DNA of 36,393 nt from a bacterium (GTDB taxonomy: Bacteria; CSSED10-310; JAJRTK01). Position 1 is the stretch's first letter, and each line of letters starts with the position of its first letter. This document shows, piece after piece, positions 16,800 through 25,176 of this stretch. The notes beneath the pieces were generated by a model. It saw only the letters and a list, made by a program, of their open reading frames with translations, did not search any database and was not told where the DNA came from. A program made the position numbers and the translations under genes. The DNA is taken from NCBI GenBank assembly GCA_024278345.1, contig JAJRTK010000389.1, forward strand, positions 1-36,393. Reading direction: 5' to 3'.

Positions 16800-18460
16800 C
16801 CAAGATGAAGGGGGATCACCCCATGGGTTGCGCATTTCGTGTTGAGTTCCGCTCCCATCGGCGGCAATCCGTCCGCCGCTGTTCGCCATCTTCACCCCTC
16901 GTGGTATCCACTACCCTGGGGCCAAGGCACCATCGGGGTTTTTGCTCTCTAGCGGTGATTCCCCTTTTTCTGGTCTTCATGGCGGCCCACGCTTTCGCGG
17001 ATGGTGATGGCGGGGAACCGGTTCCCCGAAGTTCCGCGAAAGAGGAAGTCCCGCAACCCCAAAAGATGTGGGTCCAGGGAGTGAGCTCCCTGGTGGGTGC
17101 GGGGCAAAGCCCTGCCAGGGGCGGGAAGCCGAGCGTCAGCGAGACGCGGCCCACAGGGCCGCAGCCGGAGTCCCCGGACTCCCGCCGAGCAAAGCGAGGC
17201 GACGCTCCCGCACCCGAAAACGGAGGACTTATCCGAAAAAGAGAGCCTCCCCAAAAGATGTGGGTCCAGGGAGCGAGCTCCCTGGTGGGTGCAGGGCAAA
17301 GCCCTGCCAGGGGACGGGGGACGGAGTCCCCGGACTCCCGCCGAGCAAAGCGAGGCGAAAACCCCCGCCGAGCAAAGCGAGGCGAAAACCCCCGCCGAGC
17401 AAAGCGAGGCGAAAACCCCCGCCGAGCAAAGCGAGGCGCGGCTCAACGGGCCGCAGCCGGAGTCCCTGGACAACCGTCTTCTCCGGGGGGCCCGGGTGCC
17501 AAACTATTCAACCGAACCTGGTATATCATGGGGACATTGCTGGAAGTCCGTATAGAAGGCCTTCCCGCCCCGGTTGCCTCCAAGGCGGCCCGGATGGTAT
17601 GGAAAGCCGTCCATGAGGTGGATGGCAAAATGTCGACCTATCGTTCCGACAGCGACGTGAGCCTCCTCCAGGGGGACGAGTGCCGCCCGGTGAGCAAGGC
17701 GACGGCGGAAGTTATCCGTTTTTCCCTGGAGCTTTGTGAGAAGAGTGGCGGCGCCTTCGATATGACCGTGGGACCTCTGGTCCGGGCCTGGGGTTTCAAG
17801 GGCGGGAAGGGGCGGAGGCCTTCTCCCGTCGAACTGGAAACCGCCATGAAGCGGATCGGGTGCCACAAGGTAAGGCTTCAGTCCAGTCCGCTCGGTGTTT
17901 GTCTAGCCCGTGGCAGCGCCATCGACCTTGGAGGGGTTGCCAAGGGATATGCCCTGGATCGCGCCCGAGCCGTGCTCCGCCCACTTGGCGTGAAGCGGGC
18001 CCTTCTTGACTTTGGAGGGCAGATCCAGACGCTGGGAAAGAACCACGCCATCGCGGTGGCCGATCCTTTGGCGCCGGATCGAACACTGGCGGTTTTTGGG
18101 GTCTCGGAGCGTTCGGTGGCGACCTCATCGGCGGCGGAGCGATGGGTGGAGATTGATGGCGAGAGGTTCGGGCATTTGCTCGATCCCCGGACAGGCGGTC
18201 CAGCCAGCGGAATGCTGTCAGCGACGGTGGTTCATCCATCCGCCATGGTTGCCGATGGACTTGCCACGGCACTTTTCGTTTCGGGGTCCGCCGGTCTGGA
18301 ATGGGCCGTGGAGCAGTTTCCCAGGGCCGGATTCTTACTGGTCCGGGGCCAGCCCGGCCAAAGGTCCTTGGAACCTGAAGATATCGTTATCGCCGGGGTT
18401 CTCGGATCGGAACCTTCACTGAGACTTTTTCCCGGCGGCGAAAAATCTCTTGGACTTTGA
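16796..18460 (+). CDS. apbE: FAD:protein FMN transferase (ApbE) with a repeat-derived N-terminal linker
   Basis: MGTLLEVRIEG, GGAFDMTVGPLVRAWGF, IDLGGVAKGYALD, LLDPRTGGPAS, VADGLATALFVSG. The start is uncertain because the repeat lies in the N-terminus. Confidence 0.88.
   Translation: MTKMKGDHPMGCAFRVEFRSHRRQSVRRCSPSSPLVVSTTLGPRHHRGFCSLAVIPLFLVFMAAHAFADGDGGEPVPRSSAKEEVPQPQKMWVQGVSSLVGAGQSPARGGKPSVSETRPTGPQPESPDSRRAKRGDAPAPENGGLIRKREPPQKMWVQGASSLVGAGQSPARGRGTESPDSRRAKRGENPRRAKRGENPRRAKRGENPRRAKRGAAQRAAAGVPGQPSSPGGPGAKLFNRTWYIMGTLLEVRIEGLPAPVASKAARMVWKAVHEVDGKMSTYRSDSDVSLLQGDECRPVSKATAEVIRFSLELCEKSGGAFDMTVGPLVRAWGFKGGKGRRPSPVELETAMKRIGCHKVRLQSSPLGVCLARGSAIDLGGVAKGYALDRARAVLRPLGVKRALLDFGGQIQTLGKNHAIAVADPLAPDRTLAVFGVSERSVATSSAAERWVEIDGERFGHLLDPRTGGPASGMLSATVVHPSAMVADGLATALFVSGSAGLEWAVEQFPRAGFLLVRGQPGQRSLEPEDIVIAGVLGSEPSLRLFPGGEKSLGL
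17068..17475 (+). repeat. Two multi-hairpin cassettes inside apbE, the second with 4 tandem 27-bp hairpin units
   Basis: atgtgggtccagggag(t/c)gagctccctggtgggtgc(g/a)gggcaaagccctgccaggggc occurs twice; CGCCGAGCAAAGCGAGGCG five times, four at 27-bp spacing. Confidence 0.92.
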
Positions 18461-18479
18461 TCCGCTGAGGGGAACCAGG

Positions 18480-18552
18480 GCGAGCAGCGGCGGACGCGGG
18501 GAACTCGCGACGGAGGCGCGGGTCGGTGCCGATGGGAGCGGACCCAACCCAA
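18480..18552 (-). repeat. 'CGCTCCCATCG' hairpin repeat
   Basis: gcgagcagcggcggacgcggggaactcgcgacggaggcgcgggtcggtgccgatgggagcggacccaacc; 20 bp after apbE. Confidence 0.65.
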
Positions 18553-18622
18553 AGAAAGAATTTCGGTCTGCTTTTTCTTCGGTGGCGAAGCCAGGTTCAA
18601 GCTCTCTTGAGCCCGAGAGGTA

Positions 18623-21600
18623 CTAGCCCGGAAGCTTCTCCGACGGGAAATCATCGATCTCCGCCCCGTCAAATTCCGGTGGAGCGAGAGGTTGGGCGAT
18701 TTCCGATGCGCGGTCGAGCCATTCCAGGAGGCGATTCTTGAGCCGCCGACCGTCGTTCCAAAGATTGGGGAGTCCCATGGCGCGGCGCTGCGTCTCATAG
18801 TCCTCGATTTGCCTCAAGGATTCTTCCAGGGCGGAGGCCTCACTTGCCTCCAGGGGCTGGACTCGCCGATCGATGGAACCGATGGCTATCGCGGCGGTGA
18901 TTTCGGCTCCCACAAGCAGGCTTTGAAGCTGCAGCCAACGGTTTTCGCATTGATCGATCCTGGCTTCGAGGTGAGCCAGACGTTCAGCCGCCATGTCCGG
19001 CGACCCACTCCGGGCAAGAGCCGTACAGTTTCCAAGGCGTGCGTCCAACTCTAGGAAAGGGCAACCGGCGGCTCGGGTCCGCTTGGCCACGTGCTCGAAA
19101 ATTTGGATTGCCCGGGCGTAGTCCTGGGATTCCAGGGAGACATATCCAAGTTGTCCAAGTTGCTCCAGCGCTTCCAGAACGAGCTTGGATTCAAAGAGTT
19201 GCCGAACGGAGCGGTTGAAGCTCTGTCGTGCCACGGAGGTTTGGCCATGCTTGTTCAGAAGGCGTCCCATCAGTCCCATGATGCGGGCGGAGCCAGGGAC
19301 GCAACCCACTTGCTTGTAAAGGCGGCGCGCCTGTTTGATCTCGGCGAAGGCCTCCCTTTCGTCTCCCACGTCAAGAAGGAGCTTGGCTAGCGCTTCCCGA
19401 GCGCGGGCCTCTGGGATCTTGAGGCCTAGCGCTCCGAACTCCTTTCGGGCCTCCCGCAGGATTGCTTGAGCTTCGCGCCATTCTCCCAGGCTTGCGGCGG
19501 CGCGGCCAAGGCCAAGGCGTGCCCGGGCGGCTTCTTCTTTCGCCTTTTCCAGTTGTGTCAGGCGCTCGTTGGCTCGGCGGTAGGCCTCCATGGCACGGCG
19601 GATTTGCCCCGATCCCAGCCAGGCATCGGCTTGCCGGCGGCGCGCCATCTCGATTCCCTGCTTCTTGTTTTGGTCGCCGAATAGGACGAAGCCTCGCTTG
19701 GCAAGACGTTCCGCCTCGCTGATCCAGCCCCCCAGCAGGTGAGCTGACGACAGCTCCACAAGACAGCCTGCCTTTTCCGCTGCCGCCGAGCCAAGTTGCT
19801 GGTAGAGTTCATCGGCTTTTCGGAGGGTTTCCAGGGCAAGGGGCACACGTTCCATCGCCAGGTGGAGACGCCCGATGCGCCGGAGGACCGAGGCCTCTTT
19901 CGAGGTGTCGTCAAGCCAGAGCCGGATTTGGCGGCACTGGTCAAGGTAGTGGAGCGCTTCCCCGCTTTGGCCCGCCATGGAGTAGAGCTCGGAGAGGCTT
20001 TCCAGGGTCCAGGCTTCGGCGATGCGCGAGCCCATGGAGCGGAAGCCCTGTCGCGCTTCTTTCTGGACTTCTATTGCCCGATCAATGCGCCCCAACTCTT
20101 GAAGGAGCTCTCCGAATCGGCTGAGAGTTTGAGCCCTCAGGTTGGTTTTAGAGAGATCGGCGAAGAGATCGGCGGCCGTTTCGAAGCATTGCACGGCCTC
20201 CTCGAACCGCTGAATGCGGTGGTAGACTCGGCCGAGCTCTTTGAGCATGATCGCCTTCCAAAGCGGGTCGTCGGCCTGTTCGGCCCTTTGGAGCCCCTGC
20301 TCGTAGGTTTCCATGGAAACCTCGATTTCGCCTTTTTGGGCGCGGAGGCGGGCAAGTTGTTGCAGAGCCTTAGCTTCGGCGATAGGGTCGTCGAGCTGCT
20401 GCGACAATAGGCGCGCCCGGGTGAGGGAGCGTTGCGCCGCGGCAAGATCGCCGACTCGCCGGAGTAGGTTGCCCAATTCCAGCTCGGCTCGCTGCTCCAA
20501 GGCGCCGCCCTCGTGGGTCTTGGAGCGCCGTGCGGCTAAAACGGCCCAGCGCAGGTGGAAGCGGGCCGTTTCATCGGCGCGGGTTGCCGCGGCCCAGCTT
20601 CCCAGTTCCAGGTGGAGCTCGGCAGCGACGGGCCACCGTTCCGTCTGGAGCGCCAGGCGGCCAAGGAGATCGGCCTCGAAGGGGTCGAGTCCTCCAGATC
20701 GACGAACCAGGGTCCAGACAGTACGCTCCGGGAGGTCGTCGCCGGTCCCTTTTGGAGGAGTGCCTTCGCTGTGGCCTGGAGCCCCGATCTCCAGAGAGCT
20801 TTTCCCAGTGGGAGTGAGTAGATCGGCAATGGAAGCGTGGGTCAACCCTAGGACAGTTCCTTCCTGTCGCGTGAGCTCCAGGCGGTTGAGGCGTTCGATG
20901 GCATCCAGCACTTCTTTTTCCGGGATTTCCAGGATCTCGCCCAGCAGGGCACAAGGGATTCGGCCTCCCACGCGGATGATGGCGGAGAGCAACCGTTTAG
21001 AGGCCGAGTCCAGGCCTCGGATCTCGGTGCGGAAAAAGAATTTCCAAAGCTCGTTTCCCTGCTGGAGCGGTCGAGCATCAATTTGCAGGACAAAGCGCCA
21101 GTTTTTTCGGTGCGTCAAATAGCCGCTCCTGGCGAGCCATCGAACGTAGCTCATCGCCAGCGCGGGATTGCCTTCGCTTCCGGAAAGGATCCTGGTGACC
21201 AGCGATTCCGGCGCTTTTTCGCAAAGAACGGCAGCCAGGTAGAGCTCCAGTTCTTCCCGGTTCATGGGCTCCAGCTTGAGTTGCCGGCAGCCCGGTAGTT
21301 TTTCCAGTTTTCGTGCCAGCTCCGAAGAAGCCTCGGCCTCTCGATCCAAGCTCAAGACCAGCAGCAAGGGGGGCGGGCTTTTTGTGTCGTGCTCTTTTTG
21401 CAGGATTTGCCGTGCAAGCCGATACCAAAGTTGACGGCTTCTTTCGTCGGCAAGGTGGCAATCATCGAGCAGAAGGGCCACGGGGCCGTGGGAGGCAAAT
21501 CGCTGGAGAAGCTCGTGGGCCACGCCTCCGATTTCGGCGAAGATGTCCCGATCCGATTCGTCCAGGGGTCGCTCTTCCGGTTCGGGCCAAATCAGATCTT

Positions 21601-23089
21601 CAATGGGCCGGAGGGGAGCCAGGAAGCTTTCTGGAGGCCGGAGCCCTTCCCCCGGGTTTCCGTGGATGCGAAGGCTTGGAAGAGCACGAAGCCGGGTTGT
21701 GGAGGCTGAGCTCTTGGACGACCGGTTTTCCGCGGTGTGGCCGCCCCGCCCAAACAGGGAGCGGCGACCTGTCTCCCGCGGGACGGCCGCGGGCTGCTGG
21801 CTGGCGCGGACTGCTTCAGCGATTCGCCTGGGCCACCAGGCGGGCGGCTCTTGCCAAACCGGACTCTTTTCGGCGGAGTCATCTTCTTTCGCCGCGTCTT
21901 CTTCTCCAAGAAGAGCCTTTGTCGCGGCCTGTTTCTCCTGTCTGTGCCGCGCCCATTCGGGATCCTCTAGGGCTGCAAGTTGTTCCAGTAACTCCCGAAG
22001 AAGCGGCCGGACGGTGCTATAGGCCAGCTTATCAACGTTGCGGCAGACCAGCCGGAAGACCCGGCAATTCCGCGTGGAGAGCCAATCTTCCGCGGCATCC
22101 AGAAGCGCTGTCTTGCCCATCCCGGGAGATCCTTCAACCAGAAGCACCGTGCGCCGGCCTTCCAAAAACGCTCCCAGGCTCTGTCTCACCGTTTCCACGG
22201 CCAGGTTTCTGCCTGCCACCCCAGGATTGGCCACGCGGAAACTGGAATCGGGCTCGGGCCGAGTCCGGCGTTGCATGGGACGATGCGTTCCCAAGGCTTC
22301 GAGGAGCGCCTGTCCAAACGCCTTCGCTGACTCGTATCGGTCGTTTGGTTTCTTGGCCAGAGCACGGGCAATGAAGTCGTCGAAAACCTCCGGTAGCATC
22401 GGATTCAAACTCGTGGGCGCCGGCACCGGCGCCGTCAGGTGCCGCAACCGAAGACCTTCGCCCTCCTCCCCGTCGAAGGGGTGCTGACCAAGGAGAAGCT
22501 CGAACAAGAGAATACCCGCGGCATAAAGGTCAGCCCTGAGATCCACTCTCCGGCCGAAAACCTGCTCTGGCGCAGCGTATGCCGGATCGGCGGGCAGCTC
22601 TCCCCTCGCACCGAGCTCGCTGCCGTAAGCTCCGAGCCCAAAATCGACAATCTGCAAGTTGCCTTGGGAGTCTGTGAGGATGTTCGACGGCTTCAGGGCC
22701 TGGTGAATGAAATGCTTCCGATGGAGGTCGTCTAGGATATTCAGAAGATCGGTGATGGCCAGTAACGTCCCATGCCAGGCCTCGGCGGAAAGCGCCCGAT
22801 CCTGCCGTTGCACCGCAACCTGAGAAAGGCTGATCCCTGTTAGGAGCGGCATGCTGTAGCCGAATTCACCGCCCTCCTTCCAGGACTCCAAAATAGGTGC
22901 GACGCCGGGGACCTCCAAAGATCGAAAGGCGTGGAGCCGGCGCTGGAACGCCCAGACAGCCTCGGGCGGAAGAGGCCGGATGAGCTTGACGGCAACCGAC
23001 GACCGCCGTTTTCGGTCGTAAGCCTTGTAAACCATCCCCAGAGTGCCACTGCCAAGTTTTTCCACAAGCTCCAAGTGGGACGGAATCAT
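18623..23089 (-). CDS. Large Ser/Thr kinase-like (pseudokinase) - AAA/STAND ATPase - TPR protein
   Basis: LGSGTLGMVYKAYD, VAVK, HQALKPSNIL, VDFGLG; Walker A EGSPGMGKTALL, Walker B VALLLDDCHLAD; long C-terminal TPR region. Confidence 0.9.
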   Translation of the reverse strand: MIPSHLELVEKLGSGTLGMVYKAYDRKRRSSVAVKLIRPLPPEAVWAFQRRLHAFRSLEVPGVAPILESWKEGGEFGYSMPLLTGISLSQVAVQRQDRALSAEAWHGTLLAITDLLNILDDLHRKHFIHQALKPSNILTDSQGNLQIVDFGLGAYGSELGARGELPADPAYAAPEQVFGRRVDLRADLYAAGILLFELLLGQHPFDGEEGEGLRLRHLTAPVPAPTSLNPMLPEVFDDFIARALAKKPNDRYESAKAFGQALLEALGTHRPMQRRTRPEPDSSFRVANPGVAGRNLAVETVRQSLGAFLEGRRTVLLVEGSPGMGKTALLDAAEDWLSTRNCRVFRLVCRNVDKLAYSTVRPLLRELLEQLAALEDPEWARHRQEKQAATKALLGEEDAAKEDDSAEKSPVWQEPPAWWPRRIAEAVRASQQPAAVPRETGRRSLFGRGGHTAENRSSKSSASTTRLRALPSLRIHGNPGEGLRPPESFLAPLRPIEDLIWPEPEERPLDESDRDIFAEIGGVAHELLQRFASHGPVALLLDDCHLADERSRQLWYRLARQILQKEHDTKSPPPLLLVLSLDREAEASSELARKLEKLPGCRQLKLEPMNREELELYLAAVLCEKAPESLVTRILSGSEGNPALAMSYVRWLARSGYLTHRKNWRFVLQIDARPLQQGNELWKFFFRTEIRGLDSASKRLLSAIIRVGGRIPCALLGEILEIPEKEVLDAIERLNRLELTRQEGTVLGLTHASIADLLTPTGKSSLEIGAPGHSEGTPPKGTGDDLPERTVWTLVRRSGGLDPFEADLLGRLALQTERWPVAAELHLELGSWAAATRADETARFHLRWAVLAARRSKTHEGGALEQRAELELGNLLRRVGDLAAAQRSLTRARLLSQQLDDPIAEAKALQQLARLRAQKGEIEVSMETYEQGLQRAEQADDPLWKAIMLKELGRVYHRIQRFEEAVQCFETAADLFADLSKTNLRAQTLSRFGELLQELGRIDRAIEVQKEARQGFRSMGSRIAEAWTLESLSELYSMAGQSGEALHYLDQCRQIRLWLDDTSKEASVLRRIGRLHLAMERVPLALETLRKADELYQQLGSAAAEKAGCLVELSSAHLLGGWISEAERLAKRGFVLFGDQNKKQGIEMARRRQADAWLGSGQIRRAMEAYRRANERLTQLEKAKEEAARARLGLGRAAASLGEWREAQAILREARKEFGALGLKIPEARAREALAKLLLDVGDEREAFAEIKQARRLYKQVGCVPGSARIMGLMGRLLNKHGQTSVARQSFNRSVRQLFESKLVLEALEQLGQLGYVSLESQDYARAIQIFEHVAKRTRAAGCPFLELDARLGNCTALARSGSPDMAAERLAHLEARIDQCENRWLQLQSLLVGAEITAAIAIGSIDRRVQPLEASEASALEESLRQIEDYETQRRAMGLPNLWNDGRRLKNRLLEWLDRASEIAQPLAPPEFDGAEIDDFPSEKLPG

Positions 23090-23281
23090 CTCCTTGTCCT
23101 TTGCCTTCTCACCCAGTCCGCTCCTCCAAAAAATCCACCCCCATGCTCTATCATCTTATCAAGTTTGTCCATAGGCGTGTCCCACGGAAAAGGACTTGCA
23201 TCGAAAGAAGGAGGATCATCCAACAGCCATTGACTTTCAACAAATGGATTCCAACGGAAACCCGGCAAAATCAAGCAAAAC

Positions 23282-23472
23282 AGGTACCCACCCAAGGTGG
23301 GACACGGCCAGAAAACAAAAGAGAAACCCGCGCAGCGTACAAAGGAGTGGGTCCAGGGATCTCGATCCCTGGTGGGTGCAGGGCAAAGCCCTGGGGACGG
23401 AGTCACCGGACGACCGCCGAGCGAAGCGAGGCGCAAAGGAGTGTCCAACTGTCCCGCTTTGCGTGGATACCC
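23282..23472 (+). mobile_element. MITE-like multi-hairpin element (GGGTATCC class)
   Basis: Termini aggtacccacccaaggtgggacac and tgtcccgctttgcgtggataccc; interior ccagggatctcgatccctgg, agggcaaagccct, cgccgagcgaagcgaggcg. Confidence 0.78.
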
Positions 23473-23477
23473 GCGTA

Positions 23478-23718
23478 AGGTATCAACGTAAGCCGGGACA
23501 CCCGCCAAAACCAAGACGCAACGCGTCGTACATGAATGTGGGCAGGGATCCCGTTGCCCTTCGTTGCAACGGGAAGTTGAGCGAACTCCCTGGTGGGTGC
23601 AGGGCAAAGCCCTGCCGGGGACCGGGGCCGGAGGCCCCGGACGACCGCCGAGCGATAGCGAGGCGTTGGCGCTTGCAGTTCCACAGTCCTGGAATTGTCC
23701 CGCGTTGCGTGGATGCCC
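23478..23718 (+). mobile_element. MITE-like multi-hairpin element (GGGTATCC class)
   Basis: Termini aggtatcaacgtaagccgggacac and tgtcccgcgttgcgtggatgccc; near-identical interior to 35967-36302. Confidence 0.82.
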
Positions 23719-23835
23719 GCCAGAAGCGCGTTCGACGTTTCGATACGCCCGTTGGCGGCGGTGTAGGCCAAAGGCGTCTCCCCGATTGGCCGGCGAGGAT
23801 CCGCGCCGGATCCAGGAGCAGGGTGACGATACGAG
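23719..23835 (-). pseudogene. Ankyrin-repeat gene remnant (frameshifted, truncated by the adjacent element)
   Basis: Reverse strand reads IVTLLLDP(-1 frameshift)GADPRRPIGETPLAYTAANGRIETSNALLA, then element sequence. Confidence 0.65.
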
Positions 23836-23843
23836 GTTCGCGT

Positions 23844-24761
23844 CTACGGGCGACGGCGGGACAGCTCTTTGTAAAGGATCTGCTCTAGCGCCTCCAAAGC
23901 CTCCAAGGATGCCGCGCCGTCCAGGCGCCGTGCCCAGAATTCCTCCCGCTCCGGAGCGAGGTGGGCAACCAGTTTTCGTAACGTGTCGCGTTTGCCTTCC
24001 AGCTTGCCTTCCAGCTTGCCTTCCAGCTTGCCTTTCAGCTCGCCTTCCAGCTCGCCTTTTTTGAGCGCTTGTTCCCAGAGGACCTCGTGGGTGGTCTGGA
24101 GCAACTCCTCGATGTTCTCCAGTACATCCCGGTTAAGAAGCGCTTTTTCGCTTGGCGTCATGGCTCTCAACCTCCTGTCAAAGCTTCGCAAAAGTTTAGC
24201 ATAGGGTTGCAGCTCTTCGGAAAAGACCTCTTCGATGGCTCTTCTACGCACTCCACCTCGAATCAGCAATCTGAAGACCAGTGTGTCCCGCCGCTCTTCC
24301 AAGAGATCGCCGCGGATCAAATAGACGGGATGCCGGAAATCCCAGCGCTGGACGCCGGGCTCGATGGCACTGCTTTGCTCCGACAAAACCGCGTTCAAGG
24401 GTTTTTTGCACTGGCCGGGAGTCAGGACCAGGAGGCAGAGGTCCGGGAACGACTTCTTTCCCTGGCCGGCCTGCTGGCGCAGCGTCAACCGAAGGGCCAA
24501 ATAGAGCTTTGCCACGGCGCCTGCAAGCTCCAGCGAGTCTGGTGGTGACGAGTACGGCTCGATGACGGCAAGGCGGCTGCCAACGAGCCGAGCCAAGAGG
24601 CTTGCCCCAGGGAGATCCGGGGGCAATGCGCCTCGAGGCCGCACCCAGAGGTCTGCCTTCAGAGAGCCGGGAAGAAGTTCCGTGCCGATCTCGACGTCGG
24701 CGTAAGGCTCCAAGAGATTTCCCAGCAGGAACTTGCCCAACCGGTCTTCGAACTGGTGCAT
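23844..24761 (-). CDS. PD-(D/E)XK/Rpn-like putative nuclease-family protein with (KLEG)n tract
   Basis: MHQFEDRLGKFLLGNLLEPY..LKADLWVRP...LAVIEPYSS; C-terminal KGELEGELKGKLEGKLEGKLEGK from 12-bp tandem repeats. Confidence 0.45.
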   Translation of the reverse strand: MHQFEDRLGKFLLGNLLEPYADVEIGTELLPGSLKADLWVRPRGALPPDLPGASLLARLVGSRLAVIEPYSSPPDSLELAGAVAKLYLALRLTLRQQAGQGKKSFPDLCLLVLTPGQCKKPLNAVLSEQSSAIEPGVQRWDFRHPVYLIRGDLLEERRDTLVFRLLIRGGVRRRAIEEVFSEELQPYAKLLRSFDRRLRAMTPSEKALLNRDVLENIEELLQTTHEVLWEQALKKGELEGELKGKLEGKLEGKLEGKRDTLRKLVAHLAPEREEFWARRLDGAASLEALEALEQILYKELSRRRP

Positions 24762-25176
24762 TCCTTCTCCGTTTTTCTGACTCTTGTCGTCCTGATTTTT
24801 GGTCTTGCCGTGGCGTATGGAGCAAGGATCAGACACCCTCCAAACTGTGGCCGGCCCCGCTCCCGATCTTTCCATGGCACGCCAGAACAGGCAGGCAGAC
24901 GAAACAATACAGACCTATTGCCAGGCTGTCAATTGTAACCATGCCTAGCTGGTGTGGGGAAATGTTTTCCTCGCCCCTTCGAGAAGAAAGATCCTGGTGC
25001 TGGAAACGCATGGGTGGGACATCGAAAGCAGGGACTCTCATCACGGATCGTAGCGAGAGAGTCTGCGCGGCTTTCCGCCAAGGGCAGGGAGATGAATCTC
25101 CTCCTATTGCCCATGCGAGCGGATTTGTATACGGTATTGGTGGAAAATGTCCGCCCCAACATTCGAAGGTGATTTC

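Noticed and set aside
17229-17429. Minus-strand 66-aa repetitive ORF (LALLGGGFR)n
   Set aside because: Antisense reading of the 27-bp hairpin array inside apbE.
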